64,000 nucleotides of DNA from Aptenodytes patagonicus (Eukaryota > Chordata > Aves > Sphenisciformes > Spheniscidae): the NCBI RefSeq assembly GCF_965638725.1, contig NC_134963.1, positions 6,083,501-6,147,500 of the forward strand. The letters run 5' to 3'. Below are positions 14,201-36,617 of the stretch, piece by piece (position 1 is the first letter of the stretch; each line of letters starts with the position of its first letter). A program made the translations under genes and the position numbers. The notes under the pieces were generated by a model. The model ran no database searches. It had not been told where the DNA came from and saw nothing but the letters and a program-made list of their open reading frames with translations.

Positions 14201-15938
14201 CAGAGCTCATGCTGTATAAACCCACTGCTTTTTTATTTCTATTAGATCCTTCCAGCAGATCTGAAACAATCTCAAATGCTACAGCCAGCCAGGAAGTACA
14301 GGCAATTCTGGAGGGGAGGAGGACAACAAGGAACCAGTGTCAAAGCTGCACATCAGCAAACTCCAGCAAGGGCATCCACACAAAGGGATACGTCAAGGAA
14401 GAAAGGCAAGGGCAAGACATTCAAACTGGGTTGTTAGTACATTAACATTTTGCTAGTATTTCATTAGCCCTTAATATATGACAATTCAATCCTTCCTGTT
14501 TCAGGGAAGAATCACTATTTTACATACCATACCAGGTGTTACATTCAAATTCCAGTCACCAGCTCTTTTACTTCCACTGCAATTTGCAAGTTGCGATTTT
14601 CCTGTATCAAAATAAACATTTTAAAAGTATTCCAATGTAATTTAGAAAAGACTGGAAAATAAGTACAATTTAAACTCCTGTTGCGCCTTCAAGTAGGCAT
14701 ACCCTCAGGCCTAGCTGACAAGGAGTCAACAGAGGACTAAGGGCTTAATCAGCAGAAGTCCTTTGGAGTTCCTATTTCAGTAACTATTAAAGCACTAAAT
14801 GAAGTGCATTGTCATTTCTCCAGCAATTTTAGTGTCAAAGAAATATTAATAGTTCAAACATTTATTTACATACCACTGGGGGGGGGGGAGGTGAAGTGTT
14901 CTTACCTGTCTCTTCATCTATAGGACTTAAAATTATAGAAAAATTAACTCCTGAAGAATTTCCAAGAAAAAACGAATTGACTCTGGGCCCTGACATATGG
15001 ATAAATGAAGGCTGGAAGACTAAAAAAAGAGAGAAAGAAACAAGTCTTAATACACGCTAACTGAAAAAGGTAGCATCTGTAAGACATATTTAGGTCTTAC
15101 ATTTGGGCTAGATTCTTACCTTCCTGTACTTTAAATTGTCACAAATAGAACAAAAATACCTTGTGATGCCTAGTACAGGATTGTATTTACATTCTTGTGA
15201 AGTGCGAGAGCAGTGGGTTCACCATTGCTTTCCATACCGCAAGTTTACACTTGTCAAGATGCTCAGTAAACACGCAGTAGAATAACATTATGGCAGGAGA
15301 CTGCAGCACTTACTGCCCCATGCAGATACTACATAGGTCAGGCAACAACATATTTAGCATTCCTTGCTGACTTCAGTTTACGCTTTTTAATTTCTTGTGG
15401 CTATGAAGGGTGTCAGGGGTGTGCCGCTACCTTTGATCCAGTAATTGCGGACCTCAGCACGTGGACGTAGTTTCAAGTTTAGGGCTCCAAGTTGGGAGTT
15501 TCACTTCAATTTCCTTTACAGACTTTACCAACGTTGAAAGGTCCAACATAAGCAGCTCCACCTTTCCCCCTCCAAGTCTCCCCCAGTGCTAAGCAGCGGC
15601 AGAAAACTCCAGGGCCAGCACCTTCGGGTTAAGGCAGGGGCACCAAAGGCCCCCGACCTGCTAGTCCCTGGGGACCCCTCGGGGCCTCCGCGGCCTCCCC
15701 TCATGCCCACCCGGACAGGCCCCACCATTAGTCAGTCACGGAAAGTGCCGCCGCAAACCGACCCCCTCTTCCCCTCACCCCCGGCCGCCCCTTTGGCCCC
15801 CTTCCCTCAGCAGCCTCCCCCTCGCCCGCCTTTCATCGCGGCCCCTGACGCCCTCCACCCACCGGCGTCCCAAGCCCGCTGCCCAGGACAGGGCGCCGCC
15901 AGCAGCAGCAGCAGCGCCCCAAGGAGAGCAGCCGCCAT
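5242..15938 (-). CDS. TCTN2: Tectonic-2, ciliary transition-zone protein (complete, 18 coding exons, 691 aa)
   Basis: TCTN2 is part of the MKS/B9 complex at the ciliary transition zone, which gates entry of membrane proteins and supports Hedgehog signalling. Exons (minus): 15863-15938, 14906-15019, 14528-14601, 13573-13768, 13229-13329, 12666-12862, 12307-12430, 11510-11645, 10749-10814, 9776-9904, 9490-9567, 9087-9167, 8655-8766, 8156-8259, 7538-7694, 6737-6862, 6171-6259, 5242-5357; total 692 codons with the stop, all phases consistent. Visible parts: a signal peptide ([19 protein letters not shown]); a cysteine-rich stretch at about residues 170-185 ([16 protein letters not shown]); [35 protein letters not shown]; and near the C-terminus a hydrophobic segment ([15 protein letters not shown]). 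Human TCTN2 is 697 aa from memory, so the length fits. Exon 3 ends at the strong GTATGT donor at 14527; an alternative GT five bases earlier in transcript order (14532) breaks the frame. Confidence 0.96.
7723..7830 (-). mobile_element. CR1 LINE 3' fragment, reverse orientation
   Basis: Read on the minus strand this is a CR1 tail: ACCTGATCTAGTTGAAGATG, CCCTGCTCATTGCAGGGGG, TTGGACTAGATGA and a short ATTCTATGATTT end. It is about 110 bp, 5'-truncated, in TCTN2 intron 14, in the same orientation as the gene. It resembles the copy at 12.9 kb (shared GATCTAGTTGAAGATGTCCC), so the two likely belong to the same or a close CR1 subfamily. Confidence 0.87.
9019..9037. repeat. Poly-A tract in TCTN2 intron 12
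   Basis: An uninterrupted run of about 19 A on the plus strand (T on the transcribed sense). It has no recognisable SINE or retrocopy attached, so it is a simple homopolymer. Similar runs of about 20 A lie at 13343-13362 (TCTN2 intron 4, next to the exon 5 acceptor) and 17029-17048 (GTF2H3 3' flank). Confidence 0.85.
12938..13041 (+). mobile_element. CR1 LINE 3' fragment
   Basis: Plus-strand CR1 tail: GATCTAGTTGAAGATGTCCC, GCTCATTGCAGGAGGGGTTGG, AAAGGTCCCTTCCCACCC and the typical terminal repeat ATTCTGTGATTCTAT. About 105 bp, 5'-truncated, in TCTN2 intron 5, antisense to the gene. Confidence 0.88.
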
Positions 15939-15981
15939 GGCGTCTAAGGAGGGCCGCGCCGCGGAGCCGGCTGCCGCCCGA

Positions 15982-15992
15982 CCGCCATCTTG
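15982..15992 (-). promoter_or_regulatory. YY1-type element upstream of TCTN2
   Basis: The plus strand reads CCGCCATCTTG; the minus strand, the sense of TCTN2, reads CAAGATGGCGG, matching the AAGATGGCGGC core often found at CpG-island start sites. It lies about 44 bp upstream of the ATG, where a 5'UTR-proximal YY1 site is commonly placed. Function is inferred. Confidence 0.5.
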
Positions 15993-16004
15993 CGGCGACA
16001 GCGC

Positions 16005-16018
16005 GGCGCCATGGCAAC
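16005..16018. promoter_or_regulatory. RFX X-box-like element upstream of TCTN2
   Basis: The sequence GGCGCCATGGCAAC has one perfect half-site (GGCAAC), a 2-bp spacer (AT) and a degenerate half (GGCGCC in place of GTTGCC). The optimal RFX X-box of this spacing is GTTGCCATGGCAAC. It is 66 bp upstream of the TCTN2 start codon. RFX factors drive ciliary genes, and TCTN2 is a transition-zone gene. Binding is inferred. Confidence 0.55.
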
Positions 16019-16240
16019 GGGAAGGGGCGGGAAGCGGCGGGAAGCGCTGCCGGCGGCGCCGCTGCCTCACGGGGAAAGCGGACAGGGGAGCGCAGGCAGG
16101 CGGCGGGGGCCACCGGCGGACCCTGCGGCCGGTCACGCACCCCGGCTGGGCTGGCTGCCTTACGTCCCCCTCCTCACGGTAGCGATCGCACAGCCGAAAG
16201 CGGGCTCGACCAAGACAGACCAGACGAGTCTGCCCCTCAT

Positions 16241-17566
16241 CATCTCACCTAACTCCGCACGGACCACAGCCTCCCTCAGGCACTTCGTGTAGCGCCAGAT
16301 CATGCTGTCACACTCCTACACACCAAAGTTGCAAGAAGACCCTTAAAATTATCTGTTATTATAGCAATATCTAAACACATTTGGAAAAGGTTTTATTACA
16401 AACGTTTTATACAAAGTAAATTACAAATACAGCCTTCAAACAAAATGGCTTTTGGCAATCAAACAAGCCAGTAAAAGACTGGCACTACAACTGTTACATT
16501 GACAAAAACCTGATGCAAATATTAAGATGTGACATAAATTCCTGTCTACACCTTGGAAAAAAAAATTGTCTTTTTCTATGTAGGAAACAATTACTCTCTG
16601 TATTCTTTTCAGGAGAACATCAGTTACTAGCAACAGGTAAAAACACCAAATAAAAGTGGGAGATTGTTTTTTAGTTTGTTTAAACCAAAGCCATGTTCAG
16701 AAGTACACAGCATACCCTCATGTTCTGACATAAAAAACACCAACGCAAGCCTTCCTTCTTACTTGTCAAATGCCAGACATAAACTACATACTCAAAAAGT
16801 GTGCCTGCTGTCATATTACAAAGAATTATATTTTTTGTTTTCCAATTTCAAAATACAACCTTAAAGACTAACCAGCTAGTTTGCATTTATTGAAGTTATT
16901 TTAAACAAAGGGGGGCCTTTTTATTGGTGAATGAAGAGATATCCAATTGAGAAAGAAATACCACAAAGACAGTACCGTCAAAGGAATATGAATATGCATA
17001 AGTGCACAGGCAGGGGAATTAGCGTCTTAAAAAAAAAAAAAAAAAAAAGGTGGGTTCTAAGCCATCTTGAAAGTGTTGGCTGATTTATTTTGAAATTGAT
17101 GCTGTTTCAGTCCGAAAATTGCTAGCAAAAGCTAGCAAGAAGTTGAAGTCCCTGAATAACATCATGCTAAGGTTCTGATCCTACACACCAGAAATGGTCA
17201 TTCTTACCTTTACACCAACATACAAAAAGAATCAGATCTTTCTTGTCTTTGAAAATAACTTGGAGGTGTGAAACTGTGCAGTGGCCAGAATACCTTCTAC
17301 TTCACAAGGTCTGTCTCTTAACAGGCTGTAACTTCTGGAATTAAGAATTAGTATTTAAAACAGCACAGGTTACATGGTAATACAGCAATTTGTTACTTAA
17401 AGGGCTGTGTAGAAAACATACAATTTAAATATTTATCCCTTAAGAAACAAGTAGTAACACTGTAACAGTTCTCTTTCATCTCCAATAAAAAGTGCCATCA
17501 ATTTCTCACATATATTCCATTTCATGGAATTACTGGAGGAGGTAATGATGTATTTACATGATGTTG
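16241..17566 (-). other. GTF2H3 3'UTR and 3' flank
   Basis: Downstream of the GTF2H3 stop codon on the minus strand. AT-rich, with four AATAAA signals on the minus strand (complements of 17084-17089, 16920-16925, 16886-16891 and 16392-16397), so the 3'UTR could be about 0.5 to 1.2 kb. A 20-A run lies at 17029-17048 on the plus strand. No other gene is visible. Confidence 0.55.
16392..16397 (-). terminator. Most distal poly(A) signal candidate for GTF2H3
   Basis: The complement of TTTATT gives AATAAA on the minus strand, about 1.17 kb past the GTF2H3 stop. It is the last AATAAA before the CpG island of TCTN2, so it is the most distal likely end. Closer AATAAA copies at 16886, 16920 and 17084 are alternatives. 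Confidence 0.45.
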
Positions 17567-22046
<4,480 letters not shown>

Positions 22047-22087
22047 AGCGCCGGTCGGCGGTACCAGCTGCTCCCGGCGCTTGGAGA

Positions 22088-22131
22088 TGACGCCAAGGCA
22101 CGGCGCGACGTCATCCAGACGGGTCGCGTCA
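22088..22131. promoter_or_regulatory. Cluster of three CRE/ATF half-sites in the bidirectional promoter
   Basis: TGACG at 22088-22092, CGTCA at 22109-22113 (within GACGTCAT, one base from the TGACGTCA palindrome) and CGTCA at 22127-22131. Spacing is about 20 bp, two helical turns. CREB/ATF proteins bind such sites; whether they do so here is inference. Confidence 0.5.
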
Positions 22132-22211
22132 CGCGAGCGGCGCCACGCCCAGGCGAGCGGGCGGTGTGGCGGCGGCGGCCGGGCGGGGAGGGGAGGGGAA
22201 CGGCCGCGGCC

Positions 22212-25200
22212 ATGAGCACGGACGGTAAGGGGAGCGGAGGGCGGGCGGCGCGGGGCAGCGCCGGGCCGAGCCGAGCGTGACGCGCCCCGTTGCCTTGCAG
22301 ACTTGATCGAGACCTTCAGGGCGCAGCTGAGGGACGACCCCGACGTCGCCTCGGCCGTGGCCGCCATCCGCGCGCTGCTGGGCTTCCTGAAGCAGGACCG
22401 AGGTGGGCCCAGGTCCCCCCTCAGCCCCGGGAGGGACGGGGTCCCCCCTCTGCCCCGGGTCTCCCCACGGCGAGGCCCGTGTCGGTGAGGCCCAGCCCAG
22501 ACCTGACCGTGCGCCTCTGCCTCCCCCCAGGGGAGACCATCCAGGGCCTGAGGAGCAGCCTGCTGGCCGCCATCGACACCCTGTCTCGGGTGGACTCCTC
22601 GGTGGCCGTCTCCTCCGGCGGGGAGCTCTTCCTGCGCTTCATCAGCCTCACCTCCCTGGAGTACTCGGTAAGGGCGGCTGCCCCTTGCTCAGCACGGTGC
22701 CTGCTGGGGGACCCTGCAGCCTCACAGCAGACATCGCTGTGTTTTCCAGGACTACTCCAAGTGCAAAGAAATCATGATCGAGCGCGGGGAGATCTTCCTG
22801 AGGAAAGTCTCTCTCTCGAGGAACAAAATCGCCAAGCTGTGTCATCCTTTCATCAGAGATGGTGCTGTAAGTAGGCCGAGGCAGGGTCACTCTTGTTCTG
22901 TTGCTCTGCTGCTTGCAGTAATGGAAAAACAGAAGGGGAGGGGAGTGAAGTTTACTAACATTCACAACAGCATTGTCTGATGGTGGCTTCTGCAAGTACC
23001 TAGGCGTAATATCACCCATCGCTTCATTTTGTTACGACTCGTCTCCCCCCCTATTTCAGTTTCCATGCAATCCAACTTTGACTTGTGGTCTAATTCTAGA
23101 GGTGCTGAGGAGTCACGACTTCAAGTTTCCATCTAAAGTACTAGATCATCACCCCTTGGCCACATCATGGTGGGCCACATAAAGTCCAGCTATCCTCTGA
23201 TTTGTAGAATACAAGTGACATACATTATTATTTAACATCGATGGACAGTTGTGTGAAGTAAAAGCCATGACACCTTTAACAAAAGTAAAGGTTTCCCAAA
23301 GCTCAGCAAAAAGTAATGTCTGATTATTTTTTTTGACAGCGAATATTGACACACGCCTACTCAAGAGTGGTCCTCAGAGTGTTAGAAGCAGCTGTTGAGT
23401 CAAAGAAGCGATTCAGTGTTTATGTTACTGAATCACAGCCAGACCAAGCAGGGCAAGTACTCATTAATTTGTGTTTTATCTTGGTTAACAGGGTAAGTTA
23501 CACCTAGCATCAAATCTGTCATACCTTAAGAAAAGCTGCTAGGCCTGTTTGCAGCATTTTAAATGGTAACTGTCACTAATAATATCATGTTATTCTGGAC
23601 AAGTAAAAAACCCTCCAATATTAGCAAGTAATTTCCAATACTAAATATTCTAGTAACAGTGTTACCTAGGTTTTCCTCAAAGGTTTACAAACGTTCAGTC
23701 AGTGCCAGGCATTATCCTGGGGAAATGGGAGACAATTGATTTCTAGCCGTCTGTTTCAAAAGTAGGTTAAAATAATCAGTATTATATTAAGCATAGCAAA
23801 GTAAAACATTTAGCTAACAACGGTGTGTGAAAACCCAAATAAAGTGTATTACTGATGGCAAGAGAGCAAGCTCTCCCTCTTCAGAGCATACACTTGCATA
23901 AGTGAAGTAATAAATCCTACATACTGGATAATGCATGTTGCTAACCAGTCTTTCACTAGAATCAAGGATGGTAAGTAAGGTACATACGATTTTCCAGCTT
24001 CACTGATATAACTTCTAGCAATGCACCCAATCCTTTATTTCTTGTTTCTTACACCCTGTTGATGGAAAAGCTGAGACAGTTTAGGTAATCTGTCATCTTA
24101 ATAATAGTTCACTGACTCATCTTTCTGTAGCTGTAATTCCCGACTGCTAAAACAAACTGACTCTACTTTTGTTGGGTTTGTTGTAATCTGTGTGTTTCCA
24201 TTTCTACACGAGAACTTATTTTCTATGAGAGGGTACATCATAAACCAAAACTACAGGCAAGGGAACGTGGGCAGTCATGGGTTTCAGTCTTTCAGACTAT
24301 ATTTTTCTAGCATTGTCTTTAAAGAAAAGACTTCTAAGCTTCAAACTTGTTTTTTTAATAGGCAAAAAATGGCAAAAGCCTTGAGGAAGCTGAACATTCC
24401 TGTGACTGTGATTCTGGATGCTGCAGTTGGGTAAGCCTGATCATTAAATCTTAATATTGTTCATCACAATTTTATTTTGATAGTGTTGTATGTAAGTTTC
24501 CTAGAAGCTTGTTCAAACTACAGAGGTTGTTACTCAGTTTGTCATGGTCATCAAACAAGCTAAACAAGTTACACCTTTAGGTGCACAATTAGGAGAATAC
24601 GCCTGCTACAAAACAAGTATTTGATGTTTGCATGTTAGAATGAAAAATGGAGTCAGACTTAAGTGTAGAACTTGGGGATATCTGAAAAAAAAACAACCAA
24701 AAAACTGAGGTGCTATGCAAAAAGGCTACATTTTTTTCTAATTTGCATACATGTTATCATTTTGGGGTTTCTTAAGCTATTTCCTAAATTAACACTGCTT
24801 ACTATAAGTCCAAAACATGAGAAAAGAAAGAACTATAATAAATCTGAACCTCAATTCTTGCCTAAGTGCAAAATGCCTGAGAGACTGCCTCCAAGAGCAT
24901 ACATACCAGTCTGCTTCCCAAGGCACCTCTAATCTAGGGAAGATAGCAGCTTGAATGGACAAGTCTACAAGTTCTGTTTAACACCTTAAATCTATTAAAA
25001 CCACTTAGTTGATGGTTTTCTTTTTAGAGCTGTATTTTCAATTAACAAACACATTGGAGGGATGTAAAGAAAAGGGGGATTAGATGAGGAGTATCCTATG
25101 TATTTGGCCAAGGTTATCACGGTGCAGTTACACTTCACTGTGTAGGTAGTGTCTTATCACAGACACCCGCGTTCCTGTAACTGCGTATCATTCCTAGTCA

Positions 25201-26468
25201 GATTTCAACTTCTTCCAGCATTTACACAATTGCCAAGGTCAGGTATGGCTGGAGAAGAGATGGTTACTTAACATTCCTGCCAGGGAAGCAGATGAAAGCT
25301 CACTCCAAGGATGCGTAACAGCACATGGACTTACAAAGGTAGATGAAACTAGTTCAGAAAAGTGAAAGACTGTTTGAATTACTAATTTCTGTTCTGTTCA
25401 GCGAGTCATTTGTCATATTACCCAGTAAGACTTGGATTTTTTTCCCCCTTTGAACAGCTACATTATGGAGAAAGTGGACCTGGTGTTAGTTGGTGCTGAA
25501 GGTGTAGTTGAAAGCGGAGGCATTATTAACAAGGTAATAGGTAGTGAGTTTATCACATCATTCTGTAAACTCTCGACTGTGAAAGTTTGGTTTCTTTGAA
25601 GAATTCAAAGCTTTCTGAAAAATCTTTTCTATTTGGACATTATCCAGTAAAAGTCTATTTATTATTGGAAACTGGGCAATATTGTGTCACACTAGCACTG
25701 AGTCTGCATGTTGTTTTCCATCTGTCTCCACAGATTGGCACTAACCAAATTGCTGTGTGTGCCAAAGCTCAGAATAAGCCATTTTATGTGGTAGCAGAAA
25801 GTTTCAAGTTTGTAAGACTTTTCCCTCTAAATCAGCAGGACGTCCCAGATAAGTTTAAGGTAAGAGAAATTCAAATTACTTCTTAGCCAGCTAGGATGCA
25901 TGCTTACGTGTCTATGAATAATTTTCGTCTAAGCATGTCTTCATTTATCTGGATCTCTCTACTCTAGCTTACTTTACATAACACGGAGTTGCTCCATGTT
26001 ACAGTCACATGTCAAACAGTCATAATTTGTCGTAATACTAACGTTTAGTTCCTGAAGCGGTTCATTTGGGACACAGGAGCAGCTGAGGGCAAGAAACAGT
26101 TAAATCAATACAGTTCAGAACTACAAATTGTACTTTATACAAAAGACAAAACAGCTGAGACCAAGCTGGCACCAGCCTATGCCTCATTTTAAAGCAATTG
26201 ACTTCCTTCAGTTTTACCACAAACATCTGCTTGAGACTATAGCACCGCTCTTGCCCAAAAGAAGTTTGAACTTGCAGTTGTGTAATAACTAATGGTCTCT
26301 GTTTCCTTCTAGTACAAAGCAGACACTCTGAAAACAAGTCAGAATCTAACAGAGGAGCATCCCTGGATTGACTACACATCACCATCGCTAATTACGTTAC
26401 TGTTTACAGACCTCGGTGTGTTAACTCCATCAGCTGTCAGTGATGAACTTATTAAACTCTATCTGTAA
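22212..26468 (+). CDS. EIF2B1: Translation initiation factor eIF2B subunit alpha, complete, 9 coding exons, 302 aa
   Basis: Alpha subunit of eIF2B, the decameric GDP/GTP exchange factor for eIF2; alpha bridges the two halves and senses phosphorylated eIF2 in the integrated stress response. Exons: 22212-22224, 22301-22402, 22531-22667, 22750-22866, 23340-23452, 24362-24430, 25458-25533, 25734-25859, 26313-26468; 303 codons with the stop (human about 305 aa from memory). Diagnostic stretches: [94 protein letters not shown] and [20 protein letters not shown], all typical of the IF-2B alpha/beta/delta family. Exon 1 codes only ATG AGC ACG GAC G. Intron 5 (23453-24361) needs a GC donor. The gene shares its promoter with GTF2H3 and ends toward DDX55. 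Confidence 0.98.
23453..24361 (+). other. GC-AG intron 5 of EIF2B1
   Basis: Exon 5 must end GCAGG with the donor GCAAGT at 23453-23458, so the next exon (starting at 24362) reads in frame as ...PDQAGQKMAKAL. The GCAAGT context after AGG is the usual high-complementarity form of GC donors. A perfect GT donor (AACAGG then GTAAGT) lies 40 bp downstream at 23493 but would shift the frame. Confidence 0.85.
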
Positions 26469-26489
26469 CAGAGGACTCGCTGCACAGGA

Positions 26490-26543
26490 TGTATCATCTT
26501 CTTCAGTGACTATCACAGTTGTAAGAACGTGGAAGATGATACA
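26490..26543. repeat. Perfect 12-bp inverted repeat in the EIF2B1 3'UTR
   Basis: TGTATCATCTTC at 26490-26501 and GAAGATGATACA at 26532-26543 are exact reverse complements with a 30-nt loop. The element starts 22 nt after the stop codon, inside the transcribed 3'UTR, so it can form an RNA hairpin. No further pairing at its base is obvious. Confidence 0.85.
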
Positions 26544-26690
26544 AGTTATACGGACGTGGTAAGGAGATGACCTTATAAGGATTAATGTATTTATCAGCCT
26601 TCTTGAGTTTTTAAAGCAAAACATTACATGTGGATGGACCACTGTTTAAAAAAAAAAATCTAAAAGTTACTACAGCTTCTAAAGACCTAA

Positions 26691-26696
26691 AATAAA
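26691..26696 (+). terminator. EIF2B1 poly(A) signal candidate
   Basis: AATAAA 223 nt after the EIF2B1 stop codon. A second AATAAA lies at 26734-26739. Either would give a 3'UTR of about 240-290 nt, ending before the DDX55 3' end. Confidence 0.6.
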
Positions 26697-26733
26697 TTAT
26701 TTTAAAGATGGGTGGAGTATTTTCATATTGTAA

Positions 26734-26739
26734 AATAAA
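26734..26739 (+). terminator. Second EIF2B1 poly(A) signal candidate
   Basis: AATAAA within TAAAATAAAATACC. It lies 38 bp after the first candidate and could serve as an alternative cleavage signal. Confidence 0.45.
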
Positions 26740-27003
26740 ATACCTTGTGGTGTATTCAAACTCATTCTGAGGTATGCTGTTACTTACTGATCTGTGGTAC
26801 GTACCTGAAAAAAACAAAATGAAAAAATGCACAAGGCTGCTAATGGAAATCTGCAGCTCCTGCCACGCCATACAAGAGCAGTGCTTTTAGCTTTGTTCTT
26901 AACTGCAGGCTCGTTGGTGTGTCTTTATGGATGCCAGGTCTCTTTACAAAGAAATTAGATCAATTCTGTTCTCTGCATCATTATTTTGTTAGAAAAATAC
27001 AGT

Positions 27004-27009
27004 TTTATT
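27004..27009 (-). terminator. DDX55 poly(A) signal candidate
   Basis: The complement of TTTATT gives AATAAA on the minus strand, only 43 nt past the DDX55 stop codon (27053). If used, the 3'UTR is about 60-70 nt. The EIF2B1 signals sit 265-310 bp away on the other strand, so the two genes converge with little or no overlap. Confidence 0.6.
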
Positions 27010-27052
27010 GAAATAGGCAGTATTTTAATGTAAAATGTGGTTAGAATAGCCA

Positions 27053-35507
<8,455 letters not shown>

Positions 35508-35929
35508 CTTTGACGGGCGCCTCGGCCGTCTCCGCCGCCCGGCCTCGCCCCCCCCCCCGCGCGGCCCCGCGGTCCGGCCTCGGCAGGGCCCCGCGGAAAC
35601 ACGCGCCGCAGCACCTTGGTTCCGCCTCCTCCGGCCAGACCCCGCGGGTTTTCGCCTCCCCTGTGAGAAAACTCGGCGGTAAAACCCCGCTTTGGATGCG
35701 GCGGGAGGAAAATCGTATTTTTACCATAGTAAGTACTTCTGCGGGTCAAACAGAAGCGCTGTGACACCCAACCGCCCGGAATCGAGCAGCAAAGCTGCAG
35801 GTCGAGAGTAGCCTGCAATTTCTTCTACCTGCCCACAAAGTGGGATGGCGTTTGGGTGAATTCCTGACAGCCTAACAGATACTTTATGAAAAAGCTTCGA
35901 GTGTTAAATTGTACTTCCTTAAAGCATCA

Positions 35930-35973
35930 AAGGAAAAAAAAAAATAGAAAGTTCCTTTTTTTTTTTTTTAAAG
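35930..35973. repeat. A-run / T-run inverted repeat beside the TMED2 3' end
   Basis: AAAGGAAAAAAAAAA is followed within about 10 bases by CCTTTTTTTTTTTTTTAAAG, giving a near-perfect inverted repeat (AAGGA/TCCTT plus A:T pairs). It lies just beyond the likely TMED2 poly(A) signal in the direction of transcription. A chance pair of homopolymers is possible. Confidence 0.6.
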
Positions 35974-35979
35974 AATTTG

Positions 35980-35985
35980 TTTATT
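35980..35985 (-). terminator. TMED2 poly(A) signal candidate
   Basis: The complement of TTTATT gives AATAAA on the minus strand, about 1.35 kb past the TMED2 stop, and it is the only minus-strand AATAAA I find in the gap. Confidence 0.6.
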
Positions 35986-36516
35986 TATCGAACCTGGGTC
36001 ATATTTAGATTCACAAGCAATTTTTAAATGTACATCTTAGAATTCAATTTTAAGTGTTTTACACAAAAATATTGGCACACAACAGTCGCAATAAGGTGTA
36101 ACAGCCACCTTTCTGAAGAACTGCTGCAAGTGTTTGCCCAAGGTTGGAAAAACTTTACCTGGAACATGAAAACCTGTAACAAATTTTAAATTAATTGTAC
36201 AAAACTGTTGTGTGTTACTTGTAGAGGCTCCCCCCTGGAAAAGACCCCACCCCACCCCCAAAAATGATTACAACTAATATACATCAGTCACAACATAATC
36301 CTGGCTCAGCACTCACATCAGACGCTTCTTTTAATTTTTAAACCAATCATCAGATACCGAGGAAAGTAACTTTATACAAAAACAAATCTACATGTGCCTG
36401 AAAAAGAAAACACACCGGTATTTAGCATTATGCTAATTATGATCAGATAACGGCAGAGACTGCCACTTAACTTAAATACAAGGGCTGCATAGCATAGCAA
36501 TAAACCCCCAGAATCA

Positions 36517-36617
36517 TTAACCCTTTGGCATCAGGAATCCAGATTTCCTGAACACTAATGCATTCTGCAATAGCGCCAACAGTCTGAGCTTGGGACCTGC
36601 AAAAGCCAAAGGGTTAA
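36517..36617. repeat. Nested inverted repeat in the TMED2 3'UTR
   Basis: TTAACCCTTTGGC (36517-36529) and GCCAAAGGGTTAA (36605-36617) are exact reverse complements, 13 bp each, separated by 75 nt. Inside the loop CAGGAA and TTCCTG form a second 6-bp stem with a 7-nt loop (about 36532-36550). In the minus-strand transcript this can fold as a hairpin of about 100 nt. Confidence 0.82.

Larger units (their letters stand above)
15560..16240. promoter_or_regulatory. CpG island / promoter of TCTN2
   Basis: A CpG-dense block spans the first exon of TCTN2 and about 300 bp upstream. Within it are a YY1-type site (15982-15992) and an RFX X-box-like element (16005-16018). No TATA box is seen. The island lies between TCTN2 and the end of GTF2H3, which is transcribed in the same direction. 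Confidence 0.78.

Noticed and set aside
14528-14540. Earlier donor (GT at 14532 on the minus strand) for TCTN2 exon 3
   Set aside because: It gives a phase that does not match the next exon. The GTATGT site at 14527 keeps the frame and is the better consensus.
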